Positions 24,274 through 32,465 of a stretch of DNA of 45,281 nt are shown piece by piece. Origin of the DNA: CAZLNV01 sp964561095 (GTDB lineage: Bacteria; Bacillota_I; Bacilli_A; RF39; UBA660); NCBI GenBank assembly GCA_964561095.1, contig CAZLNV010000003.1, positions 1 through 45,281 of the forward strand, given 5' to 3'. Under the pieces are notes generated by a model. The model had not been told where the DNA came from, did not search any database, and was given only the letters and a program-made list of their open reading frames with translations. A program made the position numbers and the translations under genes. Within the stretch, counting starts at the first letter, position 1. Each line of letters opens with the position of its first letter.

Positions 24274-24295
24274 GTAGTAATTAACTACTTTTTTT
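24272..24295 (+). terminator. Terminator overlapping the rpsT stop codon
   Basis: A 7-bp stem (24272-24278 with 24284-24290) is followed by five more T. The -10 box of the next gene follows within 3 bases. Confidence 0.85.
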
Positions 24296-24303
24296 GTTAT
24301 AAT
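24295..24303 (+). promoter_or_regulatory. Extended -10 promoter of the transglutaminase-like gene, predicting a leaderless mRNA
   Basis: TGTTATAAT matches the TGnTATAAT extended -10 consensus exactly and ends 6 bases before ATG 24310. There is no ribosome binding site, and no room for one after the rpsT terminator. Confidence 0.6.
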
Positions 24304-24309
24304 TTTTCT

Positions 24310-25209
24310 ATGAGAATTAGAAATTTAATTTTAAGTATAATTTTTGTTTTATTATTAATGATTATTTACATGAATGCAAATAAAATTTATGTTTGGTTTA
24401 ATAACTTAATTACTCAAAAAAATGTTACAATTATTCCACAAGCTAATTCATATAAAAGAAAATATAGTTATGAAAAATTCTCAAATGAAGAAGACTATAT
24501 TCCCTACTCAAAAAGTGATTTAGAAAATATATTTTATAACATATTAAATAATGGGTTTAAAGAATTTACTTTCTATTGCCCTAGTGAATATGAAAATTGT
24601 TCAAAAGATGTAGAAACTATTAGTTCTGATGTGACATTGATGAGTAATATTTCTGGATATGTTAGCCCTTTTAATGCATATTCACTTATTAATACTACTG
24701 TATCTTCTTATAATGAAGTTTATGTTAATGTAACAAAAAAGTATAGTGATGAAGAAATTGAGCAAGTAAAAAATAAAATGAATGAAATTAATAATAATCT
24801 ACAATTAGAAGGAAAAACCAAAGAAGAAAAATTAAAAATATTCCATGATTATTTAATTAAAAATACTATTTATGATGAAGTATTTGCTAATACTAAAAAA
24901 AGTGTATATAATTCATCTAAAGCTAATGGAGCTTTAATTGACGGACACGCAGTATGTGGCGGTTATACAGATGCAATAGCTTTATATTTGGATGAATTAA
25001 ATATTCCTAACATAATTATATCTAATTATACACATACTTGGAATATGGCTTATATAGATGATGTATGGCTACATATTGATTCAACATGGAATGATACAGA
25101 AAATGATAAATATGAGTATGAATTTTATTTAATAACTACAGAAGAACTACAAAGGATAGATTTAACGGAACATCAATTTGATTCAAAATTTTTTATTGAA
25201 GCATATTAA
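24310..25209 (+). CDS. Membrane-anchored transglutaminase-like protein
   Basis: The 299-residue protein has an N-terminal anchor (about 5-21), a variable region, and a C-terminal transglutaminase-like (papain-fold) domain. The catalytic triad is visible as Cys216 (H-A-V-C-G-G-Y-T-D-A), His242 (N-Y-T-H-T-W-N) and Asp257 (H-I-D-S-T-W-N-D). The conserved K-I-F-H-D-Y-L-I-K-N-T-I-Y-D precedes it. Bacterial members act outside the membrane as peptidases or crosslinkers; a specific substrate cannot be inferred. Start codon choice is set by the promoter: TATAAT ends 6 bases upstream. The gene is convergent with miaA and shares a bidirectional terminator with it. Confidence 0.85.
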   Translation: MRIRNLILSIIFVLLLMIIYMNANKIYVWFNNLITQKNVTIIPQANSYKRKYSYEKFSNEEDYIPYSKSDLENIFYNILNNGFKEFTFYCPSEYENCSKDVETISSDVTLMSNISGYVSPFNAYSLINTTVSSYNEVYVNVTKKYSDEEIEQVKNKMNEINNNLQLEGKTKEEKLKIFHDYLIKNTIYDEVFANTKKSVYNSSKANGALIDGHAVCGGYTDAIALYLDELNIPNIIISNYTHTWNMAYIDDVWLHIDSTWNDTENDKYEYEFYLITTEELQRIDLTEHQFDSKFFIEAY

Positions 25210-25235
25210 AGGTAATGAGTACTCATTACCTTTTT
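25208..25235. terminator. Bidirectional terminator between the transglutaminase gene and miaA
   Basis: A perfect 13-bp palindromic stem (25208-25220 with 25221-25233) is followed by T on the plus strand. It overlaps the plus-strand stop and contains the miaA stop codon. Confidence 0.85.
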
Positions 25236-26107
25236 GTTATCGATATAGCTTCATTGATAGTTATATCAAAATCATCATAATTAACTTCTATCCAATTAAT
25301 ATTATCAAATTGATTATTAAACCAAGTGTATTGTCTTTTGGCGTAATGTCTTGTATTTTTCTTTATTTCTGTTTTGGCTTCTTCTAATGATATTTCTCCA
25401 TTAAAATATTTATTTAACTCTTTGTATCCAATTATAGAATTAGTATCTATTTTACCATCAAATAGTTTTTTAGCTTCTTCAACTAATCCTTTTTTAAACA
25501 TATTATCTACTCTAAGATTAATTTTTTCATACAATTTAGTTCTATCCGCCTTTAATCCAATTATTTCTATGTTATATAGCAATTTATCTTTTTCTGGTTT
25601 ATTAATTATCACTTCACCAGTATTATCATAGTGTGATATAAATCTTAATAATCTATTTCTATTATTTAAATGTATGCCATTATTAATAGATATTTTATCT
25701 GCCATTTCTTTTAATTGCTTGTTTTCAAAATTATTATATTTACATAAATCAATTTTATTTTCACTTTTTAACTCGTAGTCATATAATAATGCTTTTAAAT
25801 ATAAACCACTTCCACCAACTATCACTACATTCTTATTTTCATTTAACAGCTTATTTAGTATATTTCTAGCATCGAGCTGATAATCATATAAAGTATAGTT
25901 TTCATTTAAAGAAACATAATTTAATAAATGATGAGGAATACCTTCAGTTTCTTCTTTTGTAACCTTGGCACTTCCTATATTAACTTCTTTATATATTTGA
26001 ACTGCATCAGCATTAATAATTTCAGCATTAATATACTTAGCTAATTCTATACTTAATTTTGTTTTGCCAGAAGCAGTTGGCCCAACTATTACAACTATTT
26101 TGCTCAT
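25226..26107 (-). CDS. miaA: tRNA dimethylallyltransferase
   Basis: MiaA transfers a dimethylallyl group to N6 of A37 in tRNAs reading codons that start with U. The 293-residue protein has the P-loop G-P-T-A-S-G-K-T at 8-15 and the N-A-D-A-V-Q-I-Y-K-E segment, where the second position is usually S. It also has G-G-S-G-L-Y-L-K-A-L-L-Y and the C-terminal T-R-H-Y-A-K-R-Q-Y-T-W-F-N. The length is normal. Its ATG shares one base with the mutL stop (TAATG) and GAGGG lies upstream, so it is translationally coupled to mutL, as in many Firmicutes mutL-miaA operons. Confidence 0.96.
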   Translation of the reverse strand: MSKIVVIVGPTASGKTKLSIELAKYINAEIINADAVQIYKEVNIGSAKVTKEETEGIPHHLLNYVSLNENYTLYDYQLDARNILNKLLNENKNVVIVGGSGLYLKALLYDYELKSENKIDLCKYNNFENKQLKEMADKISINNGIHLNNRNRLLRFISHYDNTGEVIINKPEKDKLLYNIEIIGLKADRTKLYEKINLRVDNMFKKGLVEEAKKLFDGKIDTNSIIGYKELNKYFNGEISLEEAKTEIKKNTRHYAKRQYTWFNNQFDNINWIEVNYDDFDITINEAISITKR

Positions 26108-27813
26108 TATTCTACCCTCTTAAATAACTTTTCTAATTCATATTTAGGATACTTAATTATTGTTGGTCTTCCATGAGGGCATGTATACGGATTAATGCAT
26201 TTAAATAATCTATTTATTAATATTTCTTCTTCTTCATAGCTAATACTTGTATTAGCTTTAACACTCATTTTACAAGCCAAAGTCATCGCAAGTCTATCAT
26301 TAAACTTTATATTATCAAATTTATTACCAATTTCTAATATTAAATCTATTATTCTCCTAATACTTTCTTCTTCATATCCTTCTTTTAACCACGTAGGATG
26401 TGACAATATTCTAATAGTATTAATTCCAAATTCTTCATAGTTTACACCAATGCTTTTTAAAATATCAATTCTTTCCATTAATGTTAAATATTCATTTTTA
26501 GGAAGCTCAATATTAATTGGAATTAATAATTCTATTGAATCATTTTTAGTGTTTTTTAATTTATTTAAATACAATTCATAATTTATTCTTTCATTCGCAG
26601 CGTGTATATCTATCATATACATCATATCTTCTTCTTGTGCGATTAGATATGTTCCAAGAGCTAAGCCAACTGGTTTTATTAAAGATCTTTCTTTTTCACT
26701 TTTAGAAACTATATTAAATTCTTTATTTTCTTCGTTTACACTAAAATCAAAAGTAACTTCCTCATATACTTTAGAATCATTATTTACTCCATCCTTAGTC
26801 TCTATTTCAGTATATCCTTTAAAAGTATTATCTATTTCATTTAATTTATCTCTAATCAAATTAAATAGTAATTCTTCTAATGACTCCATTTTACTAAATC
26901 TAATATCTTGTTTAGTTGGGTGTATATTTACATCTATAATTGTAGGGTCTGTTTCAATATTTAGGATCACTACTGGATACTTATTTTCTGCCAAAAAAGT
27001 ATGATAAGCATCTTTTATTATTCTAATTAGATTGACATTTTGTACTACTCTACCATTTACTAAAGTAATAATTCCGCTTCTACTGCTTCTTGATATATTC
27101 AAATTAGTTATAAAGCCACTTATAGAATAATCGTAATTTTCTCCTTTGATAAAAGACATGTTTTTGCTTACATTAAAACCATATATTTCGTGTATTACTT
27201 TAAGTAAATCATTACTACCAGTTGTCTTTAAGATTTCTTTTTCATTGTTAAATAAAGAAAAAGAAATTTCCGGATGAGAAATACTCAATTTTTCTATTAC
27301 TGAAGTAATATTTGATAATTCACTCATTTCACTTTTTAAAAATTTTAATCTTACTGGAGTATTAAAAAATATATTCTTTATTTCAATTATAGTCCCTTTG
27401 TGTGAAATTCCACGAGACTTTGAAATTTCCCTACCGCCTTCAAGAATAACTTTTGTTCCATCATCATTTTTACTTGTTTCTAAGATTACTTTACTAACCG
27501 ACGCAATAGAAGCTAAAGCTTCACCTCTAAATCCTAATGTATTTATAAAATATAAATCTGATTCATTCTTTAATTTACTAGTTGCATGCCTTCCAAAAGC
27601 AAGAGAAGCATCAACTTCATCCATTCCACTACCATCATCTATTACTTTAATGCTTTTTATTCCAGAAGAAACTAGTTCTACTTTAATATTCTTAGCACCA
27701 GCATCAATACTATTTTCTACTAATTCTTTAACTGCATTAGAAATTCTTTCAACCACTTCACCTGCAGCAATTTTGTTTGAAAGATTCTCATCCATAACTT
27801 TTATAATTCCCAT
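26107..27813 (-). CDS. mutL: DNA mismatch repair protein MutL
   Basis: MutL links MutS mismatch recognition to strand incision. The N-terminal GHKL ATPase has A-A-G-E-V-V-E-R, L-V-E-N-S-I-D-A-G-A, D-D-G-S-G-M-D and G-F-R-G-E-A-L-A-S-I. The C-terminal region (about 375-568) carries A-C-K and C-P-H-G-R-P-T elements typical of the MutL endonuclease domain. The usual D-Q-H-A-x-x-E-R-x-x-x-E metal-site motif reads D-I-H-A-A-N-E-R-I-N-Y-E, so the key acidic and His residues are kept while Gln is replaced by Ile. At 568 residues it is near the short end for the family. mutS is not adjacent. It lies 8 bases after yqeH and overlaps miaA by one base. Confidence 0.96.
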   Translation of the reverse strand: MGIIKVMDENLSNKIAAGEVVERISNAVKELVENSIDAGAKNIKVELVSSGIKSIKVIDDGSGMDEVDASLAFGRHATSKLKNESDLYFINTLGFRGEALASIASVSKVILETSKNDDGTKVILEGGREISKSRGISHKGTIIEIKNIFFNTPVRLKFLKSEMSELSNITSVIEKLSISHPEISFSLFNNEKEILKTTGSNDLLKVIHEIYGFNVSKNMSFIKGENYDYSISGFITNLNISRSSRSGIITLVNGRVVQNVNLIRIIKDAYHTFLAENKYPVVILNIETDPTIIDVNIHPTKQDIRFSKMESLEELLFNLIRDKLNEIDNTFKGYTEIETKDGVNNDSKVYEEVTFDFSVNEENKEFNIVSKSEKERSLIKPVGLALGTYLIAQEEDMMYMIDIHAANERINYELYLNKLKNTKNDSIELLIPINIELPKNEYLTLMERIDILKSIGVNYEEFGINTIRILSHPTWLKEGYEEESIRRIIDLILEIGNKFDNIKFNDRLAMTLACKMSVKANTSISYEEEEILINRLFKCINPYTCPHGRPTIIKYPKYELEKLFKRVE

Positions 27814-27821
27814 AGTTACTC

Positions 27822-28811
27822 CTATATCATTTTATTTCTTATACTGATGAAACTCTCATCTAATGAATAAACTCTTACTTTCCCTTTTTTGTTTATTTTT
27901 ATAAATCCTAAACCACTAATTACAACATCTTCATTTCCTTCCAATTCAAATGTTTTATTAGGTAATATTGTAAAATCATTACAATTAATTGTCTTAAATT
28001 TTTTATAATTTAAAGTTTGATTCATATAAAAATTAAAACTATTTAAATTACCTTCTAAATAATCAATTCTTATCAAATCATCAATAATAATAGAGTATCC
28101 TGATTTTATTTGAAATGTTTTAACTTTTAATTGTTTTACCCGATTAATAAGTTTGATTTTATCATTGCTTAGATAATTATATATTGTATTACTTTTAAAT
28201 CCCGGAGTATCTATAAATTCTATGCCTCCAATATTAATGCTTAAATAAGAAAACGTAGTATTAGGAATTGGACTAGTAGTAATACTACTAGTCATATTAT
28301 TTATTGTCATAATCGAATTAATAAAACTACTTTTTCCGGCATTAGAAAGTCCTAACACAAATGTTTTTTTAATTTTATCTTTTTTTAGCATATTATAAAA
28401 ATTTAATATGTTGTGATTTTTATTACTGCTTATACACATAACTTCTGCTTTATCATAAAAATTATCTTTAAAATATTTTATTATCTTTTTTTCTTTTACA
28501 CTTTTAGGTAACAAATCAATTTTACTAAGTAATATATATTTCTTAGTATTTTGAATATCATTTAAATATTTAATTGATTCATTATTGATATTTAAAACAT
28601 CAATAATATAAATTATTGGAGTATTACTTTTATTAATATCTTTTATATCTATCTTATCTACCACTTTTGATTTATTGGGTGCGCCATAATGTATTGTTTT
28701 AAAACAATCCTCACAATACATTGCAGTATCTATCTTATCTTTCCTTATGTATCCCGGCTTACTTGAATTATCACTTTGTAAATCCACACCGCAGCCTTTA
28801 CACTTAGTCAT
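27822..28811 (-). CDS. yqeH: Circularly permuted GTPase YqeH, 30S assembly factor
   Basis: YqeH is a GTPase needed for 30S subunit maturation. The 329-residue protein starts with a treble-clef zinc finger (Cys4, Cys7, Cys33, Cys36). The GTPase motifs appear in permuted order: G4 S-K-I-D at 96-99, G1 G-L-S-N-A-G-K-S-S at 154-162, and G3 D-T-P-G downstream. A C-terminal domain with N-K-T-F-E-L-E-G-N-E-D and G-L-G-F-I follows. It overlaps yqeG by 8 bases (ATGACTAA), the usual yqeG-yqeH pairing, but the usual aroE-yhbY-nadD continuation is replaced by mutL-miaA. Confidence 0.95.
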   Translation of the reverse strand: MTKCKGCGVDLQSDNSSKPGYIRKDKIDTAMYCEDCFKTIHYGAPNKSKVVDKIDIKDINKSNTPIIYIIDVLNINNESIKYLNDIQNTKKYILLSKIDLLPKSVKEKKIIKYFKDNFYDKAEVMCISSNKNHNILNFYNMLKKDKIKKTFVLGLSNAGKSSFINSIMTINNMTSSITTSPIPNTTFSYLSINIGGIEFIDTPGFKSNTIYNYLSNDKIKLINRVKQLKVKTFQIKSGYSIIIDDLIRIDYLEGNLNSFNFYMNQTLNYKKFKTINCNDFTILPNKTFELEGNEDVVISGLGFIKINKKGKVRVYSLDESFISIRNKMI

Positions 28812-29328
28812 AATATCTACCTCTTAAAAATAAATCCTTTTTTGAAAATGTGTTGAATATTATTTTTTCAATAATTCTATTAATAATAGATACAAAAAAG
28901 TCTTTAGCTCCCATTTGATTTACTAGAATACTTGTAAATCCCATTTTATTAGCACCATATACATCTGTAAGTAATTGATCTCCTATGCACGCTATTTGAT
29001 TTGGTACAAAATTATAACTATTCATTATTTTAATATATTTTTTATTACTTGGTTTTCTTGCATTAATTCCAGTATCAACAGCTAATTCATCCTTAAAAGG
29101 TTCGACCCTTTTCTTACCACTATTTGATAATATTATACATTTGAACCCCATGCTTTTTAATTTTATAAATAAATCTTTTAGTCTTTTGGTAGGTTTACAT
29201 AATGAAATCGGACTTATTGTGTTATCTAGATCAAAAATAAGACACTTAATACCTGATGTTTTTAATTTATTATAATTAATTGTGTATATGCTTTTTTGAT
29301 AGATATCTGGTATATATTTATTAAACAT
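28804..29328 (-). CDS. yqeG: YqeG family HAD phosphatase
   Basis: This is a 174-residue HAD-superfamily (subclass IIIA) phosphatase. The nucleophile motif is F-D-L-D-N-T-I near residue 33. Motif II is I-I-L-S-N-S-G-K-K-R. Lys of motif III is in A-R-K-P-S, and motif IV is I-G-D-Q-L-L-T-D-V-Y-G-A-N. Homologues are annotated as phosphatidylglycerophosphatase-like or of unknown substrate. The gene is almost always next to yqeH in Firmicutes, as here, where the coding regions overlap. The GAGGA ribosome binding site precedes ATG. A terminator separates it from obg upstream. Confidence 0.93.
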   Translation of the reverse strand: MFNKYIPDIYQKSIYTINYNKLKTSGIKCLIFDLDNTISPISLCKPTKRLKDLFIKLKSMGFKCIILSNSGKKRVEPFKDELAVDTGINARKPSNKKYIKIMNSYNFVPNQIACIGDQLLTDVYGANKMGFTSILVNQMGAKDFFVSIINRIIEKIIFNTFSKKDLFLRGRYYD

Positions 29329-29372
29329 AATAATTCCTCACTAACTATATTTATTATATATGTTTTTTAAAG

Positions 29373-29399
29373 AAAAAAAAAGTCTCTTTCAAAACTTTT
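29373..29399 (-). terminator. Intrinsic terminator after obg
   Basis: A 9-bp stem with two G-U pairs (29378-29386 with 29391-29399) and a GAAA tetraloop on the minus strand is followed by T residues. It separates obg from yqeG. Confidence 0.8.
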
Positions 29400-29428
29400 C
29401 TTTTTAATAATGTAAATAATTAGCGGTT

Positions 29429-30709
29429 TTAATATATGTGCTCTTCATAATCAAATTCAAAATCTAATATTCTAACAGTGTCTCCTTCTTTAGCACCCAT
29501 ACTTTTTAATTCAGCATCAATACCCATATATTTTAATTTTTTTGCAAATCTCATCGCAGATTCATCAGAATTAAATCTTGTCATCTTAAGAAGTCGTTCT
29601 AATTCTTTTCCACTAATTACCCAGGCATCTCCTTCTCTAGTTATTTTATATGGTTTTTCATTTTTAAACTCATAAAGTATGTAATTTTCAAATTCATGTT
29701 CTTCGTACAAAGTTGTATCACTAATGGTTTTTAATTTTTCATTTATTGCATACATTAACTCTTTAACACCTTGGTGAGTTACAGCACTTATTTCATAAAC
29801 TAATAAGTCTGGGTACTCATTCTTAAATTTCTTTAAGTTTTCCAAAGACTCTGGTAAGTCCATTTTATTAGCAACTACTATTTCTTCTTTATTAAATAAT
29901 TTTTCATTATAGTTTTTTATTTCATTTCTAATAATTTTATAATCAATTATTGGATTTCTTCCTTCACTTCCAGACATATCTAAAACATGACAAATTAGTT
30001 TAGTACGAGATGCATGACGTAAAAATTTATCTCCTAATCCGATACCTTTACTAGATCCTTCAATCAACCCTGGTAAATCAGCAATTACAAAAGAATCATT
30101 ACCTACTTTTACAACTCCCAAATTAGGAGAAAGTGTTGTGAAATGATATGCTGCAATTTTGGGTTTTGAAGAACTAACTACGCTAATTAAAGAACTTTTA
30201 CCAACTGATGGAAATCCTACAAGGCCAACATCTGCAAGTAGCATTAATTCACATTTGATAATTTTTTCTTCTCCTGGTTCACCAAGTTCACTAGTTAAAG
30301 GTGCTTTATTTTTATTGGTTTTAAAAGCAGCATTACCTTTTCCACCTCTTCCACCTTTAGCTATTATGCATTGCTGATTTGGGGTTACTAGGTCACATAA
30401 AACAAGACCTGTTTCTTCATCTTTAATCGAAGTTCCAATTGGTACTTTTATTACTAAGTTAGGGGAACTAGCACCAGTTCTATCCTGACCACTACCATTG
30501 CCACCATTATCTCCTTTAATATTTTTCTTATATCTTAAATCAATTAATGTTTTTAATCCTTCTGCTGCTTCAAATACAATATTAGCTCCAGATCCACCAT
30601 TACCACCATCTGGGCCACCCATCTCAACATATTTTTCATGTCTAAAAGATGTTGAACCATCTCCACCATTACCGGCTTTTACTTTAATTATTACTTCATC
30701 TATAAACAT
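29429..30709 (-). CDS. obg: GTPase Obg/CgtA
   Basis: Obg is an essential ribosome-assembly and stress GTPase that binds the 50S subunit. The 426-residue protein has the Gly-rich Obg fold at 1-158 (G-N-G-G-D-G-S-T-S-F-R, G-G-K-G-G-R-G-G-K-G-N type repeats). The G domain has G1 G-F-P-S-V-G-K-S-S near 165, G3 D-L-P-G-L-I-E-G, G4 N-K-M-D and G5 S-A-V. The C-terminal OCT domain is at about 345-426. Length and domain order are those of Gram-positive Obg. The GAGGG ribosome binding site precedes ATG 30709. In Bacillus it belongs to the spo0B-obg operon; here the upstream gene is an HExxH protein. Confidence 0.97.
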   Translation of the reverse strand: MFIDEVIIKVKAGNGGDGSTSFRHEKYVEMGGPDGGNGGSGANIVFEAAEGLKTLIDLRYKKNIKGDNGGNGSGQDRTGASSPNLVIKVPIGTSIKDEETGLVLCDLVTPNQQCIIAKGGRGGKGNAAFKTNKNKAPLTSELGEPGEEKIIKCELMLLADVGLVGFPSVGKSSLISVVSSSKPKIAAYHFTTLSPNLGVVKVGNDSFVIADLPGLIEGSSKGIGLGDKFLRHASRTKLICHVLDMSGSEGRNPIIDYKIIRNEIKNYNEKLFNKEEIVVANKMDLPESLENLKKFKNEYPDLLVYEISAVTHQGVKELMYAINEKLKTISDTTLYEEHEFENYILYEFKNEKPYKITREGDAWVISGKELERLLKMTRFNSDESAMRFAKKLKYMGIDAELKSMGAKEGDTVRILDFEFDYEEHIY

Positions 30710-30758
30710 ATTAACCCTCTTTTCATCTATATTTTAACACAATAATAAATATTTTACA

Positions 30759-31547
30759 CTAGTGAACTTCTTTTACTAAACTTTTTACTAGTAAAATATT
30801 TTCTTTATTTTCTAATGCAATACTATAATAATTTATTAAATCATCTATTTTTTTATCTGATTTATATAATTTTTTATACTCCCTCATAAATAGTCTTTCA
30901 TCCATTTTATAATATTCATAAAGTAATAGTGAATATAGTGAACCAATTATGTATTTATAATGCTCCATTAATTTATTATATAATGCATGCTTTGTTTTTG
31001 CATTATCATTTATATCCATCTCTTTAACTATTTTCATAAAATTTTTGATATTCAAAAATAATTGTTTTTGAAGCATAAAATATTTTGAACTATCAATTAC
31101 CTCTTTTGAATCATATTTTTTATCAACAAACTCCAAAAATAAAAATTGATTTAAAAAAGGCAAGATCTCTTCATATTCATATCTGTTATTTAACTTACTT
31201 ATGGAATCAAAATTTAAAGCATGTGTGTATTCATGAATACCAATAGAAGTAGAATATAAATTATTAAATACTGGAGCAGCTACTTTTGATACTTTACCAT
31301 TTTTTGAAAAAACAAATCCTTCTATTTTGTCATTAAAATAAGAAGTATTGTAATACTTTATTAATGCTTTCCTTACCTCAGGACTTTTATTAGAAATGTA
31401 ATCAAAAAACTTATACATTTCAGCTACAGCTTTTTCTCTTGAAATATCTATTTTTTTAATCGTTGTTTTCTCATCATAATAATTCTCTGCCATAGCAAAT
31501 AATATTAAAAACATATCTATTGATTTTGAATTTTGTAATTCTTGCAT
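30759..31547 (-). CDS. Putative zinc metallopeptidase-like protein (HExxH motif)
   Basis: This is a 262-residue, mostly helical soluble protein with no signal peptide. The zinc-peptidase motif His105-Glu106-Tyr-Thr-His109 stands in S-I-G-I-H-E-Y-T-H-A-L-N-F. Acidic residues at 124-127 (E-Y-E-E) and 139 could supply the third ligand, as in M3-like gluzincins. The rest, including the Tyr/Lys-rich C-terminal half, matches no family known to me. It starts 10 bases after the metallophosphoesterase gene and has a GAGGG site, so the two are likely co-transcribed, possibly on into obg (49 bases further). The function is unknown; a cytosolic peptidase is the simplest reading. Confidence 0.65.
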   Translation of the reverse strand: MQELQNSKSIDMFLILFAMAENYYDEKTTIKKIDISREKAVAEMYKFFDYISNKSPEVRKALIKYYNTSYFNDKIEGFVFSKNGKVSKVAAPVFNNLYSTSIGIHEYTHALNFDSISKLNNRYEYEEILPFLNQFLFLEFVDKKYDSKEVIDSSKYFMLQKQLFLNIKNFMKIVKEMDINDNAKTKHALYNKLMEHYKYIIGSLYSLLLYEYYKMDERLFMREYKKLYKSDKKIDDLINYYSIALENKENILLVKSLVKEVH

Positions 31548-31557
31548 AAAACCCTCA

Positions 31558-32412
31558 CTACTTTAAATCTATTATAGTTACTTCATTATTATATAAAAAG
31601 TTAAATATTTTAAAAATTTTTGGATGATTAAATTCTTTGATTCCCCTTGAAATAATTATGTCAGCTTTATCGACTTTATGTAAACCTCTACAATATTTAG
31701 GAAACCATTTTTTATTAGGGGACATTATACCTATTCCTTCTTTTTTAAAATCTAAAAACTCTAAAAATTCTGGTAAAGCTCCGTTGTGCATGTGTCCGGA
31801 TAATATTAAATTTACGTTATCAATAAATCCCGGTATGTTAATATAATTGTGTTTCATGGTAATTGCGACTGGTGAATGAGAAATAAATATTTTATAATTA
31901 TTGTTTTTTTCAAATTTTATTGGATATCTCTTAAATTCATTATGAAAAGCATCTTTATTTTTATCTCTAAACCATTTAGTTGTTGGTGTATAATGTATAA
32001 ATTCTAAACCTTTAAAAGTAGTACTTTCATTGTATATATAATAAACATTTCTGTATTTTGTTAATGATTTAAACCATTTTAAATCATAATTATTTTTTTC
32101 ATTTACATCAAAAGAATATTGAATATCATGGTTACCTACAGTTACTAGTGTCTTGTTAATTTTTCCCAATTCTTCTATAAAATATTCAATTAATATTCTC
32201 ACTTCATTATTTTCTAAGACTTTACCGCAATCAATAATGTCACCAGCCAATATAATAAAGTCAGGATTATTAGACTTAATTTTATTGAGTAATTTATCAT
32301 AAAATTTCTTTTTAGCACAAACATCATGATGTATATCGCTTATTAAACAAATCCTTTTATTGATATTTTTATGTGTGTCAATCTTATAATTTTCTATTTG
32401 TATTTTCTTCAT
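31558..32412 (-). CDS. Calcineurin-like metallophosphoesterase
   Basis: The protein has 284 residues and all five metallophosphoesterase motifs. These are I-S-D-I-H-H-D near 24-30, L-A-G-D-I-I-D, V-G-N-H-D-I, F-I-S-H-S-P and L-S-G-H-M-H-N-G. It has no signal peptide. It resembles the YkuE/YaeI-type phosphohydrolases, which act on lipid or nucleotide phosphoesters, but the substrate cannot be told. No ribosome binding site precedes ATG 32412. TATAAT (32425-32420) ends 7 bases before it, so the mRNA is leaderless or nearly so. The upstream neighbour also encodes metallophosphoesterase domains but is separated by a terminator. Confidence 0.88.
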   Translation of the reverse strand: MKKIQIENYKIDTHKNINKRICLISDIHHDVCAKKKFYDKLLNKIKSNNPDFIILAGDIIDCGKVLENNEVRILIEYFIEELGKINKTLVTVGNHDIQYSFDVNEKNNYDLKWFKSLTKYRNVYYIYNESTTFKGLEFIHYTPTTKWFRDKNKDAFHNEFKRYPIKFEKNNNYKIFISHSPVAITMKHNYINIPGFIDNVNLILSGHMHNGALPEFLEFLDFKKEGIGIMSPNKKWFPKYCRGLHKVDKADIIISRGIKEFNHPKIFKIFNFLYNNEVTIIDLK

Positions 32413-32419
32413 ATATATA

Positions 32420-32425
32420 ATTATA
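32420..32425 (-). promoter_or_regulatory. -10 element of the metallophosphoesterase gene
   Basis: TATAAT on the minus strand ends 7 bases before ATG 32412, with no ribosome binding site between them. A near-leaderless transcript is predicted. Confidence 0.5.
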
Positions 32426-32435
32426 CTATTATTTC

Positions 32436-32465
32436 AAAACAAAAAATAGTATTTAAAATACTATT
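32436..32465 (-). terminator. Terminator after the tandem metallophosphoesterase gene
   Basis: A 9-bp perfect stem (32445-32453 with 32457-32465) abuts the stop codon and is followed by a T run on the minus strand. Confidence 0.8.
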
